From contig CP150571.1 in assembly GCA_049487715.1 (NCBI GenBank), forward strand, positions 186,001-250,000: a stretch of DNA of 64,000 nucleotides, written 5' to 3'. Both the position numbers and the translations under genes were made by a program. The notes under the pieces are model-generated. The model had not been told where the DNA came from. It was given only the letters and a program-made list of their open reading frames with translations, and made no database searches. The stretch comes from Pycnococcus provasolii. Its lineage: Eukaryota; Chlorophyta; Pseudoscourfieldiophyceae; Pseudoscourfieldiales. The stretch's first letter is position 1; each line of letters begins with the position of its first letter. Below are positions 50,835 through 61,176 of this stretch, piece by piece.

Positions 50835-52757
50835 CTAAGGAGCGCTGCTTTGTTTCTGCAACTTCTTGCATTTGACCTTGTGACTCTTCCAGTCGAGCTT
50901 CGAGCACTCCGTCGAGCAGTAGTGCACGCTCTTACACCCGGGACATTCGGTGAGCTTGATGCCGTCATCCTTCTCCGTTTTTTTGCACCACCGGCAAAGA
51001 TAGGAGGACGTCGTGCCTGAGTCCAACTTGTCCTCTCTCTTACGCTCGTCAATGGGCGCTCCGTCGTATTGCTTCATCTCCTTCCGTCGCAGCGCGTCCA
51101 TCTTCGCGAGTGGGTCAGATGATGGCTCCAGCTCCCTTAGTATGTCGATACGTCCGCCATTCTGAAAGTCGATCGCGTCGTGGCTTGATCCTTGGTCAAA
51201 TGAGAATGCCTCTCCATCCCGTCCAAATTCAAGCACCGACTCGTCTGTAATCACCGGCGTGTCATTGCTCTTGTCAAACAATGTGTCGCGAAAGCAGTAG
51301 ACATTATTCCTCGACGCTTCTATGCAAAGCGACAAAAACTGAACACGATCCTCCAGCTTGTCGTGGTACAGCTTCACCATCTCTGCAATTCGCTTGTGAC
51401 GCGAGAGAGAAGGGTCGTCGCGGAGCATCCAAGAAGGGAGGTCTTGCTTGGCCATGAAAGCCTCGTAAATGTGCACAGACCACGTGCCCTTCCCGAAGTC
51501 CACGCTGACGAGGTAGTCGCGCAGGCGTGGGGAGGCGACGAGCCTTTCGATTCCACCAGGTACGCCCAGTGAGGCAAGATCGGCGCGCGTGTCTTCGGCA
51601 TGCTTCGCCACTTCCCACATTTTGCGCACCACACGCTTGCCATGCATCTGTAGGAAATTGAACATCTGTATCTCCACGGTCTTCATGTCGCTAGCTTTCG
51701 CTTTGTAATCGGCGCCGCTTTGTTCCTGGATTTTCTTGCATTGTACCTTGTGACTCTTCCAGTCTCGCTTTTGGCACTCCTTCGAGCAGTAGTGCGCGCT
51801 CTTGCACCCGGGACATTCGGCGAGTTTGCTGCCGTCATCCTTCTCCGTCTTGTTGCACCACAAGCACATGTTGAAGAGCACGCCAGAATTCAACGCACTC
51901 GCGCTCGGACCTCCTCCAGGACCGACTAAAGGTTTTAAGCGCTGTCCCAAGTTGACCAGGTCTTGCAAAGCCTTATGCACTGACATGCTACCCTCGACGC
52001 GGCTGATTTCAAGCGCGTGCTCCAAGTGAGGGCGCACTTTCGTCCATGATGGAAGATTCTCCGCTAGAAAGTATCTGACCGTCGTGGCATCCTGTGTAAT
52101 GGTGCCCACAATATCCACGATTGCGCCGTTGACGCGGGGATTGTTGATGTTGCACACGTGCATCACCGCCTTGAACAAGCCGTTGGATAAGAACGGGCGT
52201 ACTGACGGTTTCGACGAGCGAAGCCAAACAGATTGAAGGCAGTTCCAAGCACAATGGACGACGGTCTCGGCGTGCTCGATATCGAGCTTGACGTTGCCAT
52301 CTACAGCGTCGACAAGCTTTCCAATGACATGTCCCAGAGCACTTGGTTTTGTATCGTCGAGCACCATCGCGACGAATGTATCGTCCTTGCTCCAGTGCGG
52401 CACTGCGTCGAGAGCTGCCGATGCGAACTCTGACATGACTCCTGTTCGCTTGAAGTTCGTTGAATTCACCTCTGTCTTCAAGGCGGCTGCGATCGCCTTG
52501 CACACTGTATCTTTCGTCTCGTCGTCAACGTGCTCACGCAGCGTTTGCCTGTCCGCCTTGCCGACGTAGCGAAGTACGTTTGCTGTGTACGCGAGGAGGA
52601 CCTGCTGCTGCTGTGTTGGCATTAAAGCGCGTTCCTGAAGTGTCGCAAGGGCCTTAAGTATTTGCTTTGCCTTAGAGCGCACAAGGTCGAGTTGCCTGAT
52701 GATGTCGGCCTTGACAGACATGTGGTCGGGACCGCCGAACGCTGTGAGCTTCTGCAT
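50835..52757 (-). CDS. Protein with two MYND zinc fingers and helical N-terminal region
   Basis: From the ATG at 52755-52757 the protein has 640 residues. Residues 1 to about 290 are helical and armadillo-like. Two MYND fingers follow, one near residues 300-345 (CLWCNKTEKDDGSKLAECPG, CKSAHYCSKECQKRDWKSHK) and one at the C-terminus (CRWCKKTEKDDGIKLTECPG, CKSVHYCSTECSKLDWKSHK). All eight Cys/His ligands are kept in both. The two copies are very similar at nucleotide level, so they come from recent internal duplication. MYND fingers bind proline-rich peptides in other eukaryotes; the partner is unknown. Upstream of the ATG the frame stays open, but there it translates the TTAGGG array into an Asn-Pro run, so that part is not coding. 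Confidence 0.85.
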   Translation of the reverse strand: MQKLTAFGGPDHMSVKADIIRQLDLVRSKAKQILKALATLQERALMPTQQQQVLLAYTANVLRYVGKADRQTLREHVDDETKDTVCKAIAAALKTEVNSTNFKRTGVMSEFASAALDAVPHWSKDDTFVAMVLDDTKPSALGHVIGKLVDAVDGNVKLDIEHAETVVHCAWNCLQSVWLRSSKPSVRPFLSNGLFKAVMHVCNINNPRVNGAIVDIVGTITQDATTVRYFLAENLPSWTKVRPHLEHALEISRVEGSMSVHKALQDLVNLGQRLKPLVGPGGGPSASALNSGVLFNMCLWCNKTEKDDGSKLAECPGCKSAHYCSKECQKRDWKSHKVQCKKIQEQSGADYKAKASDMKTVEIQMFNFLQMHGKRVVRKMWEVAKHAEDTRADLASLGVPGGIERLVASPRLRDYLVSVDFGKGTWSVHIYEAFMAKQDLPSWMLRDDPSLSRHKRIAEMVKLYHDKLEDRVQFLSLCIEASRNNVYCFRDTLFDKSNDTPVITDESVLEFGRDGEAFSFDQGSSHDAIDFQNGGRIDILRELEPSSDPLAKMDALRRKEMKQYDGAPIDERKREDKLDSGTTSSYLCRWCKKTEKDDGIKLTECPGCKSVHYCSTECSKLDWKSHKVKCKKLQKQSSAP

Positions 52758-52902
52758 GATGGAATGGCCGCAAACTGGCAATAATAATGGGCCGCAAACA
52801 TTCAACAAACCACTGCGACTATCTGTATAGGCAACGAATGGATCCCCATATCGTACCTGTATAATAAGGACTAATGAATGGTGTTGTAATAAGTCCGTCC
52901 CC

Positions 52903-52938
52903 GGGTTAGGGTTAGGGTTAGGGTTAGGTTTAGGGTTT
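52903..52938 (+). repeat. Interstitial telomere-type array, TTAGGG
   Basis: Three perfect TTAGGG units and degenerate ends (TTAGG, TTTAGGG) lie in the 275-base divergent region between the MYND and methyltransferase start codons, at nearly equal distance from both. Confidence 0.92.
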
Positions 52939-53032
52939 TGGGGAATGCTTTTTATTTTTGGATCGATTTTAGTTGACGCGCGCATTTACGCGTTTGGATC
53001 GACGAAGTGAAAGTTTCTGAAGTTTGCATTGC

Positions 53033-53830
53033 ATGCGTCTTCGTCTTAGTAGTGCACGCCACAGGATAGCTTCGTATCCTCCTCCTCGTCATTCTTTGCA
53101 TCGTTGTGCTGTGTCAATGGCCGCGTCATCAGGGGCTGGTGGGGCTGGTGGTCTCGTTGGAATGAGACACGCGCCGGCGGCTGATCGAAACAAAGATGCG
53201 ATCGCCTCTGTTCTTGCGCGTATATTTGAACCTCTGCCTGTGAACGGAATCGTCGTCGAAGTCGCGAGTGGAACGGGACAACATGTTAGCCACTTCGCGG
53301 CGATGCCGTTCGGAGCGCGGCTCGTGTGGGCGCCAACCGAAAAAGGAACGGGAGAGGCGATGGAAAACAATCTCATGCAGAACAAGTACGCAAGCAAAGA
53401 CGAGGCGCTCGCGACAATCGACGCGTACGTCGCACATGCGGGTGCGACCACGAACGTCAAGGCGGCGCGTCTGCTCGACGTATCGGAAGTGCCGTGGAAC
53501 GACTTCGAGAACGAATCTGCGGCTGGTGTGTTCTGCGCAAACCTAACACACATCTCGCCGTGGTGTGCTACGGAAGGACTGATTACCGGAGCATCCCTGG
53601 CGCTGATGCCCGGAGGACGTCTTGCAATCTACGGGCCTTTCGCGGTTGACGGCGTCATCACGCCAGAGAGCAACGCAAGGTTTGATGCGAGTCTTCGCCA
53701 GCAGAATAGCGAATTCGGGTACAGGGATACGCGCACGATTATCCAGCTCGCGAAAGAGAACGGACTGCAGCACAGCGAGACGGTTGAAATGCCCGCGAAT
53801 AACCACATGCTTGTATTTCAAAAGGAATAG
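53033..53830 (+). CDS. SAM-dependent methyltransferase of the DUF938/METTL26 family
   Basis: A 265-residue protein from the ATG at 53033. The first 40 residues are Arg/Ser-rich and could target an organelle. The body matches the DUF938 (UPF0585, METTL26-like) family: AADRNKDAIASVLARIFEPL, the SAM-binding VVEVASGTGQHVSHFA, DVSEVPWNDFENES, VFCANLTHISPWCATEGLI and LMPGGRLAIYGPF. A TGTAA motif lies 5 bases past the stop codon. The substrate is not known for the family. It is divergent from the MYND gene and convergent with the PRPP-synthetase-like gene, 76 bases between the stop codons. Confidence 0.88.
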   Translation: MRLRLSSARHRIASYPPPRHSLHRCAVSMAASSGAGGAGGLVGMRHAPAADRNKDAIASVLARIFEPLPVNGIVVEVASGTGQHVSHFAAMPFGARLVWAPTEKGTGEAMENNLMQNKYASKDEALATIDAYVAHAGATTNVKAARLLDVSEVPWNDFENESAAGVFCANLTHISPWCATEGLITGASLALMPGGRLAIYGPFAVDGVITPESNARFDASLRQQNSEFGYRDTRTIIQLAKENGLQHSETVEMPANNHMLVFQKE

Positions 53831-53906
53831 GGCGTGTAATTATGGTAAGTGGTACACTGTGTATACTCGGTTTATAAAAACAAAACTTTGCTTACTTTCT
53901 TAGAAC

Positions 53907-55286
53907 TCAAATTTGGATTGCGTTAGCGATGCTCTCCGCCAAGCTAAGTACCTCGAACGGTTCAACGCCTCTCACCGCGGATGCGACGTGAGGAACGCTG
54001 TCGGTGATCCAAAAGTATGCAAAGTTGCAGCTTGCGGACGCCGCGCCATCGTGCGCGCGCTTCGCCGGAACGGTCGAAGCCTCCTCGGAGGATGTGGGAA
54101 GGAAACGCTTCCAGCTCTCGTTGGGGAAAACGCCGTGCGTCGCGTATGCGCTGACGCGCTTTGCACCGATGGATGACAGCAGGCGGGCGCACTCCAACAG
54201 CGTACCGCCCGACTGCACAAGGTCGTCCACAATAACGACGTGCTTTCCCTTAGGCTCACCCTCCTTGAGCCTCACTATGCGCTTCGCGCCATCGCGCACC
54301 TTCGTACAGACGACTGCGTGGTAGTCGGGGAAAAATGCGTGGAAACGCTTGTGTGCGCCCTCGTCCGGGTACGCGACGACGACGTCGGACGCATCTGGCA
54401 GCTCACGAAGCCGCTGTCGGAGGAGCGGCACCCCGGACATGAAGACGGGCATGATGTTATCCCCGAAGTAAAAGCGCTCCTGCAGAGCGTGGATGTCGTA
54501 GATAACGCACGACGTCGGTCCACCACGACTCAGCGGGATAGACGAGAGCATTCGTGCTAGCGTGGATGCCGTCGCGATGTCTCCCTCATCCTCCATCCGC
54601 TCGAGCGTTCCTGTGGGGAAGAAGGGGAGCACGACGGTGAAGCTCGCGACGTACATGCGTGGGATGGCGAACATGACGCTGAGCTGCTCGAAGATGGTAC
54701 TGGGGTCGTGGAAGTCGGCGAGAAAGCACACGTGCTGGTTTCGTATTGCGCTCGCGTGGTGCACGTATAGGTTTGGAAATCCGTCTGGAAAGGATGCCCA
54801 TCGCATGTCACCGAGCACGACGTTCTCGCTCGCGCTGGCGATGCTCTCCGCGAGGCTTTGGTACTGCGGGTGGTAGAAGAGCACGGTGTCTCTCGACGTC
54901 GCCTTGAGGTCAAACAGGCTATTGATTTTGCGAAACTTACCCTGTCCACCGTTTCCGGGCGAGCCACCGGTCGTCGCACCTGGCGCACCCGACGACACGA
55001 TGGCGCCTGGTCCTGTTGTACCACCCCCTGTTGTCATGAGACGACCAAGATGAGACGATTGCGCCGGTGCAGAATGAAACGGAGATGTAGGAACCCGCAA
55101 GTGAAAATGACCACCGGAATGAGGCAAACTGAAAAGACGACGAGCGGAAGAACGATGACGAGCTGAAGAATGACAACGAGCTGAATGAGCTGAAGATGAA
55201 GAGATTGAATGCGAAGATACACTACGACGACAAGATACGGAAGATGGTACAGAAAGACGCACACGTAATACCAAGGAAGGTGGCAT
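53907..55286 (-). CDS. Ribose-phosphate pyrophosphokinase-like protein (plant PRS3/4 type)
   Basis: The ATG at 55284-55286 gives a 459-residue protein whose first 80 residues are Ser/Arg/His-rich, like a transit peptide. The remainder has two phosphoribosyltransferase-type domains. Key parts are [58 protein letters not shown] and the PRPP loop [18 protein letters not shown]. These are the features of the plant PRS3/PRS4 class, which is phosphate independent in part. The reaction expected is ribose 5-phosphate plus ATP to PRPP and AMP, feeding nucleotide, His and Trp synthesis. A Gly/Thr-rich linker (about residues 85-105) follows the presequence. A later ATG (MTTGGG) is an alternative start without the presequence. 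Confidence 0.86.
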   Translation of the reverse strand: MPPSLVLRVRLSVPSSVSCRRSVSSHSISSSSAHSARCHSSARHRSSARRLFSLPHSGGHFHLRVPTSPFHSAPAQSSHLGRLMTTGGGTTGPGAIVSSGAPGATTGGSPGNGGQGKFRKINSLFDLKATSRDTVLFYHPQYQSLAESIASASENVVLGDMRWASFPDGFPNLYVHHASAIRNQHVCFLADFHDPSTIFEQLSVMFAIPRMYVASFTVVLPFFPTGTLERMEDEGDIATASTLARMLSSIPLSRGGPTSCVIYDIHALQERFYFGDNIMPVFMSGVPLLRQRLRELPDASDVVVAYPDEGAHKRFHAFFPDYHAVVCTKVRDGAKRIVRLKEGEPKGKHVVIVDDLVQSGGTLLECARLLSSIGAKRVSAYATHGVFPNESWKRFLPTSSEEASTVPAKRAHDGAASASCNFAYFWITDSVPHVASAVRGVEPFEVLSLAESIANAIQI

Positions 55287-55471
55287 ACAAGCACGAGCTT
55301 TCTGGATAGATGAACACAGAAAGGAGTGTAAGCGACGAGTGTGAAAAAATAAAATCAAACGCCGCCTCGGAGGCTCGGAGAGTCCCAGGTGGAGGTGGGC
55401 AGATAAATGGAGGCCACCGGTGCGGCGGCGGCTTTTTTGCCAAAAAATCAAGTTCAAAAACTCTTTGGAAA

Positions 55472-55507
55472 AACCCGAACCCTAGGGTTAGGGTTAGGGT
55501 TAGGGGG
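55472..55507 (+). repeat. Telomere-type array, head-to-head CCCTA/TTAGGG
   Basis: An AACCCTA unit meets three TTAGGG units head to head, 190 bases upstream of the PRPP-synthetase-like ATG, between two minus-strand genes. Confidence 0.9.
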
Positions 55508-55839
55508 AACCATGTACCCGTCTTGAGACACTACCCGGGTGCCTTACCTTAGCTAAGACTTTATGGGTTATGTACGAATACCACTTCTTACAGTATGTAG
55601 ACTACTGTGTGTGACACATGTACCTCTCACTCAATACCAACTACTTAGGAGTATGTATTCTTGCCGCGAGAAGAATACCTTACAAAATCGTCATTAGACG
55701 ATATGATACTATATTATGGTGGTGCACCGCTCGGCTTACTTCATAGGAATCCATGGAATCCATTCCATTCCCATTCAGAAAGAAAGAAAAAAAAATAAAA
55801 ATAAAGGAGTTACATACTGTCAACTGTAGTTGACCTATC

Positions 55840-58800
55840 TCACCTCCGTCCACCGCCACTCGCGTACGAATTCTGACGAAGCAGCGCGCTTGCGACATTG
55901 TGACGCGAACTAGCAGCAGGCGGCCTCGTGTCGACGCCAATATTGCCACCAACCGCTTGCTGCAGCGCTGAAAGACGATCGCGGAGAAGCTCCTTCGATA
56001 CGCCAGCGGCACCGGAAGCTCCGCCGCGCGGCACATTCGCGTTCGTGATAGGCACGTCGCCGCCGTAGTATCCAATCGCAGCCGCGGGATCGAGCGTCAG
56101 GTCTGCGAATGATATGGAAGTCATGCGCAGAGGCACCTTGCCGCCTGATGCGAAGCCTGCGGCGCCCGCGCCCGCGGCGCCATTTGCGATCCCCACGCCC
56201 GACGCGTCCGAGGCACCGCTAGCTATCGCCATAGCGGCAATGTCCGCAGACTCACGCTCTTCCGCGGTGACGTCCTTGCCGTCGCATCGAAGAAGGCTTG
56301 GAAGGCGACGCACGACGTTCGCACGGTACTGGGGACGCCTGGACAGAGGATTGCCGAATAGCACGAGCTCGACGAGCTCAACGTTCGCCTCCAGCTTCTC
56401 GAGCTCGTTCAGGTCGTTTAGGCGATTGTGCCCGAGGCGTAGAACACGAAGCTTCGGCAGGGACTCAAAGCCGCCAAGCGATCGAAGCAGATTTTCCTCC
56501 ACGCGAACCTCGCGCAATAGGGGGCATCCTTGGAACGAACTGGCGTCGATAGCCTTCAGCCGGTTGCGATCGAGAACGAGCTCGCGAAGTTCGCCGAGGC
56601 CATCCAGACCGTCGATGCTCGTGAGGTCGTTGTCCTGCAGAAAGAGAGAACGGAGACGCCTGCCAAGAGGGGCCAGAGACAGGCTCGATAGACTGCTGAT
56701 GCCATTGCCGCCGAGCTGCAAAACTTCTAGGCTCGGGAAGCCTCCCGCACGCGTCACCGCCGCCCAGTTCGGCGTCAGAAGCTCGGCGTCGCTCGGGACC
56801 GTCGACTTCTCCGAACCATCTGACTCCCGCTTCTTCCAGAACAGCTGGCTCTGTTCCGTGAGAGGACCGCAGATGGGACCGTCGCCAAGCTTGTTAGAGT
56901 TCACGCATAGCACGCAGAGGCTCGCCAGACCCCGCAGACCCGCGAGAGATGCGAGGTTGTTGCCGTCGAGGCGAAGCCTCTCCAGGCCGAGAAAGCTTCC
57001 ATCGCGAACGAACACGTCCCCGACGTCCTTGAGACGGTGCCCGCTCATGTCGAGGTCGCGAAGGCGTGAAAAACACGTGTGGCCAACCTTCTCCTCGAGC
57101 CACTCGGTCGACAGAACGCCGGCATATTTCGACTTTGCCGCCGAAATCTCCGCCGTTTCGATGCTGACGCCGTCGAGCACCTTCAGCCGTGCGAGGTGGA
57201 ACACCGCGTACAGTCGGTATTTTTCATCCGAGCACAGCGGGTTGCCCATCAAGTCGAGGATGATGAGGCGGGGAAGCTTCTTGAGCGTCTGCAGCTCGCG
57301 ACATGCGTTGATGCGATTGTTGCCAACGTAAAGCTCCATCAACGCCGTCAGGTGCTCGAGTCCCGCCAAGCTCGTGAGCATGTTGTCTTCGAGGCTGAGC
57401 TGCGTGAGGCGGTCGAGGTGCATAAGGCTGTCGTCAATGCGACGAATGCAATTCCTCCCTAGGTCCAGGCGGCGCAGTAGCGCACACTGGCCAAGTCCCT
57501 CGATGAGTTCGATGCGATTGTCCTCCAAGCTCAGCTCTTCCAAGTGCGTGAGCGTCTCAAGGTTCTCGATGCGGGCGATGTCATTGTCGCAGAAGGAAAC
57601 GCGCCGGCAAGCGTAGCCCATCGCCTGCAGATTCTGGAGGCGGCGAATGTTTCGGTGCTCGATGCAAATTTCGTGCACGCTTGCCCACCATTCCGGGGTC
57701 GGCGTGCCTCGCGCGCCATTTGCGGCGGATGCCGAAGACGCCAACTCCTCCGTGACGTCGCCCTTACCACTCCACGATAGCAAAGTTCGTCTCCGCGTGT
57801 GCGCACCCTCCATGAGGAGTGCTGGCGTAAGCGTGCATCCTACACCGTTCAAGTCATCCGGGGGATACTCCGAAGACGACATCGGATGCACCACCTGCCC
57901 ATCGAGGCGACGAAGCGAGGGAAGGCGGCGGCGCACCACGCCATAGTATCTGCGATTCGAGCGGACGGGGCAACCGTACATGCTCAACTCAGTCAGATTC
58001 GGCGTGTACTTGCGAAGCATGTTGACATCCTCGAGTCTATGAATTGGGTTCCCATCGAGGATCAAGCACTGCAGCTCGCCGAGACCCTTCAGTCCGTCGA
58101 TGCGATAGATACGATTGAACGAAAGATCGAGAACGCGCAGCTTGCTGCAACTTCCAATGTCCTCGATCATCTCGATCGCATTGAAGCTCGCGAGGAGCGT
58201 CGTGGCGTCAGGAAACATTTTGGCAAACCGATTAAGTGACGACAGGTCACGGCCGTGCAAATCGACGCGGGTGATATCAGACAGCTTCTCCACAGTTTGC
58301 ACGCCAAAGACCGCCTTCATTCCCGCACTTAAGTCCGGATCACCTGGATCCGTCGGCGTCATCTGCCGCAGGGCTGCCTTTTCGATGCCCGACTTAAGCT
58401 CATCAACGACGCCCTGTACATCCTCATCTGAGCTCAGCGATGGGAGTCGACGCCCCTTACTTACAACCGGCGCCGCACAGAGTGCACGCGCGACTGTGCT
58501 GGCACTGCCGCCCGCGTGACCGATCACATTTTCTAGCACGGGCGTACACGCCGACACGTTGCCACCAGCCACAGCTCCACCATTAATGCAGGCGGACATG
58601 GCTGCTGTGAGTCGATTTGCCGCCGCGAGCGAGTCGACCGCCTCGGGTACGGCATTGCTTCCATGATTTGAATCATCTGCCGCTTCGTCAGTCTGCACAC
58701 CAAGCACCCTTACCGACGCCACCGCGTCTTCTCGGCCACCATCGGCAGAATCCCAGTCCCGTTCACCTTTCGAACTCATCGACGACGAGCGCATGGGCAA

Positions 58801-61176
58801 GAAGGGTGCCAGCGACGCAGCCAGCGATCGCACCTCTGGTGGGAAGTGCGCAAGTTCAGCGCTGCGTAGCGCCGCCTCTTCGGAACTCTCTGGCTGGCTC
58901 GAGATAAGCGGCATCGCTCGCACGGAGTCAGCTGGCGCACTGCCGTCTTCCGACGCACCGGTTGAATCGGAAGGCACGGCTGAAGGCACGGCATAAGTCT
59001 CGTCCGGCTGCGCGACCTCGTACTCGAAGTCCACGACGTACTCGGGTAGGCAAAAGTGCGGATTGAAGACGAACCAAAGTCGTTGCTTAGCGTCGTTCGC
59101 GCGGTATACCGAATCTACCTCCCCGTACGCCTCTTTCGTGACGCGAGGCGCACCTGCGGCTGCACCAGCAGCAGCGCGCGACGCAGCCTTGGCCGCGGCA
59201 TCCTCGGCAACACACTTGCCAAGGAAGACCTTTGTCACAAGCAGCCGCCCGCGCTTCAGCGAGCGCATGGTCGCGGAGATGGTCGATGAAGTTGATGCGG
59301 TGCCGGAGTCAAGGCGCGGGTTATCGCAAAGGCTGACGGAATTGGATAGCACGACCGCGCCGTCGAGGCCGAGGCTAGCGTACTCACTTGGCGGCCGGAA
59401 TCCCTCCTCGGCTGCTCTCTGTAGCTCACCGCGCATACTAAGCGGCTCTCCGTAGAATAGATACTCCATCGTCCTTTTGTGGCTCGCGTCTGACGTGTCC
59501 ACCTTCTCGCTCAGCGCCGTTTCGAAGCGAGTTCGTAGAAATCGATTGTGCACGCGGCTCACGCGGGTGACACGAATGCCCGTGATGCCGTACTGAGCAA
59601 AGTCTTCAGAGAAGAATCGGCTGTGAACGAGATCGACGCACGATGTGTACCACAGGTCGGACGGCTTGCCATCTTCCAGCCTGACGTTACCGCCTGTCTC
59701 AAGCTCGACGATCATGCGGCGCGTGTACGCGTCCGCGAGCTCGTGCGTGCGTCTTTCAGCCTCTCCAAAGAAAGCCTCGGTCGCCGCCGCCTGCTGCTCG
59801 CACACGGCCGCAACACCACGCAGCTGTGCAAGCTTCGCCTCGAGTGCCTCCATATTTGGACCTGCCGGCGCGGCGTCGATGCCGCCGCACAGCGCCACCT
59901 CGCGTTCGTACGCACGTGCCTGGCATACAACGAGCGCGCGCGCGAGGTGCGCTCTGCGAAGCACGCACCGCATGCCGTCGTCTGCTCTCCTGATTGCGTC
60001 CGTGGTGTTCCGCTTTAAGGTTTTGCATCGCATGTTGTAGTACATGCGCTTCTTCATGAACGTCGCCTCGGCCACGCTGATGGCATCCGGCTGCAGCTCC
60101 AGCGTGTCTAGCTGCTTGAGCGACGAGCCGAGATGGAAGAGCGCGTATGTGTGATAGTTGCACAGCTCGCTCACGGGGCAGCTTCCCCAGTGCGGGTCAG
60201 AGAGCGCCAAGTTCGTGAGAGACGGCAGCCGCGCGAGAGCGCTCACCTCCCGAAAGCTTCCGATTTTGTTCGCCGCGAGGTTGAGCGTCGTGAGCTTCGT
60301 GAGAGGCAGGAGCACGTCGCCAACCGTCTCGATCGTGTTAGACGCGAGATTGATCTCCTCGAGGTTGGTGAGTGCGCTGATGCTCGCGGCGCCCACGTAT
60401 CCGATCTTGTTGTCCGCAAGCCACAGCCGCTTCAGGTTTGTGCACTGGCTGAGGTTGTCGACGTGCCGTATCTTATTGCTGTACAAGTACAGTTCTTGCA
60501 GGTTGGTGAGGTTGTCGAGTCCCTCGATGCGTGCGATGCGGTTTTCACTCAGCCACAACCTCTCGAGCTTTTGCAAGCTTCCTAGGTTGGCGATGCGGTT
60601 CACCTCCTGCATAGTGATGGACAGCTCGACGATGCTGGGGAAGAACTCGACGCCTCTTATTGCCGGGAAGTTCATCATGAACATCTCGATGCGTTTGATG
60701 GAGTCGTTTCTCTCGATCATGCGCGCCTCGCTGATCCCGTTCGCTTCGCAGAGGTCACGGACGGCGTTCACTTCGGAGCTGGGCAGGCGTCGCAGCGTTT
60801 CGCGTAGTTGCCTCGCTTGTTCGCTCGAGGCGCCGCCGCTGCTCGTTGCCGACGCCGGCGTCTTTCTTCGCGTTTCCAGCGCGGCTGCTCGTCGCTGCTC
60901 GTCACGCTGGCTTTCAGCAACGGCGGTATCGATGTCGTCTTCTTCGTCGACGTGATCTTCGTCGACGACCGTTGACCTGCTTTTCGCGGGCACTTTATTT
61001 GCTCTGCTTGCCGTTGCCGCCGCCGAGGTTGATCGGCTCAAGCTTGCCGTATTCGAGGACGAGGCTGCCGCGGCTTTGCGCGCCGCAGCGGCCGCGGAGG
61101 AGTTGGTCCGGCTCAGTGCGGCGGCCTGCCTGGGCGCGGACGCCGCCGCCGCGGCATCCCGTGGTTGCACCGGCAT
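55840..61176 (-). CDS. LRRC9: LRRC9-like giant leucine-rich repeat protein
   Basis: An uninterrupted 1778-residue frame from the ATG at 61174-61176. Residues 1-130 are Ala/Ser-rich and basic. A first SDS22-type LRR block spans about 165-390 (LERLWLSENRIARIEGLDNL, LKRLWLADNKIGYV). A helical middle region follows (KTLKRNTTDAIRRADDGM), with VTKVFLGKC and FNPHFCLPEYVVDFEYE, both of which agree with the LRRC9 middle. Further LRR blocks run from about 975 to 1650 (LRVLDLSFNRIYRIDGLKGL, MELYVGNNRINACREL, LRSLFLQDNDLTSIDGLDGL). LRRC9 is a conserved protein of ciliated eukaryotes, with about 1450 residues in human. The gene therefore suggests that the alga keeps flagellar genes. Minus strand, with no introns. 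Confidence 0.85.
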   Translation of the reverse strand: MPVQPRDAAAAASAPRQAAALSRTNSSAAAAARKAAAASSSNTASLSRSTSAAATASRANKVPAKSRSTVVDEDHVDEEDDIDTAVAESQRDEQRRAAALETRRKTPASATSSGGASSEQARQLRETLRRLPSSEVNAVRDLCEANGISEARMIERNDSIKRIEMFMMNFPAIRGVEFFPSIVELSITMQEVNRIANLGSLQKLERLWLSENRIARIEGLDNLTNLQELYLYSNKIRHVDNLSQCTNLKRLWLADNKIGYVGAASISALTNLEEINLASNTIETVGDVLLPLTKLTTLNLAANKIGSFREVSALARLPSLTNLALSDPHWGSCPVSELCNYHTYALFHLGSSLKQLDTLELQPDAISVAEATFMKKRMYYNMRCKTLKRNTTDAIRRADDGMRCVLRRAHLARALVVCQARAYEREVALCGGIDAAPAGPNMEALEAKLAQLRGVAAVCEQQAAATEAFFGEAERRTHELADAYTRRMIVELETGGNVRLEDGKPSDLWYTSCVDLVHSRFFSEDFAQYGITGIRVTRVSRVHNRFLRTRFETALSEKVDTSDASHKRTMEYLFYGEPLSMRGELQRAAEEGFRPPSEYASLGLDGAVVLSNSVSLCDNPRLDSGTASTSSTISATMRSLKRGRLLVTKVFLGKCVAEDAAAKAASRAAAGAAAGAPRVTKEAYGEVDSVYRANDAKQRLWFVFNPHFCLPEYVVDFEYEVAQPDETYAVPSAVPSDSTGASEDGSAPADSVRAMPLISSQPESSEEAALRSAELAHFPPEVRSLAASLAPFLPMRSSSMSSKGERDWDSADGGREDAVASVRVLGVQTDEAADDSNHGSNAVPEAVDSLAAANRLTAAMSACINGGAVAGGNVSACTPVLENVIGHAGGSASTVARALCAAPVVSKGRRLPSLSSDEDVQGVVDELKSGIEKAALRQMTPTDPGDPDLSAGMKAVFGVQTVEKLSDITRVDLHGRDLSSLNRFAKMFPDATTLLASFNAIEMIEDIGSCSKLRVLDLSFNRIYRIDGLKGLGELQCLILDGNPIHRLEDVNMLRKYTPNLTELSMYGCPVRSNRRYYGVVRRRLPSLRRLDGQVVHPMSSSEYPPDDLNGVGCTLTPALLMEGAHTRRRTLLSWSGKGDVTEELASSASAANGARGTPTPEWWASVHEICIEHRNIRRLQNLQAMGYACRRVSFCDNDIARIENLETLTHLEELSLEDNRIELIEGLGQCALLRRLDLGRNCIRRIDDSLMHLDRLTQLSLEDNMLTSLAGLEHLTALMELYVGNNRINACRELQTLKKLPRLIILDLMGNPLCSDEKYRLYAVFHLARLKVLDGVSIETAEISAAKSKYAGVLSTEWLEEKVGHTCFSRLRDLDMSGHRLKDVGDVFVRDGSFLGLERLRLDGNNLASLAGLRGLASLCVLCVNSNKLGDGPICGPLTEQSQLFWKKRESDGSEKSTVPSDAELLTPNWAAVTRAGGFPSLEVLQLGGNGISSLSSLSLAPLGRRLRSLFLQDNDLTSIDGLDGLGELRELVLDRNRLKAIDASSFQGCPLLREVRVEENLLRSLGGFESLPKLRVLRLGHNRLNDLNELEKLEANVELVELVLFGNPLSRRPQYRANVVRRLPSLLRCDGKDVTAEERESADIAAMAIASGASDASGVGIANGAAGAGAAGFASGGKVPLRMTSISFADLTLDPAAAIGYYGGDVPITNANVPRGGASGAAGVSKELLRDRLSALQQAVGGNIGVDTRPPAASSRHNVASALLRQNSYASGGGRR

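Noticed and set aside
52758-52985. N-terminal extension of the MYND protein
   Set aside because: It lacks an ATG and translates the TTAGGG array into Asn-Pro repeats; the real start is at 52757.
56114-57331. Plus-strand frame of 405 codons
   Set aside because: It is antisense to the LRRC9-like gene; Arg/Ser-rich composition is typical of a shadow frame in GC-rich codons.
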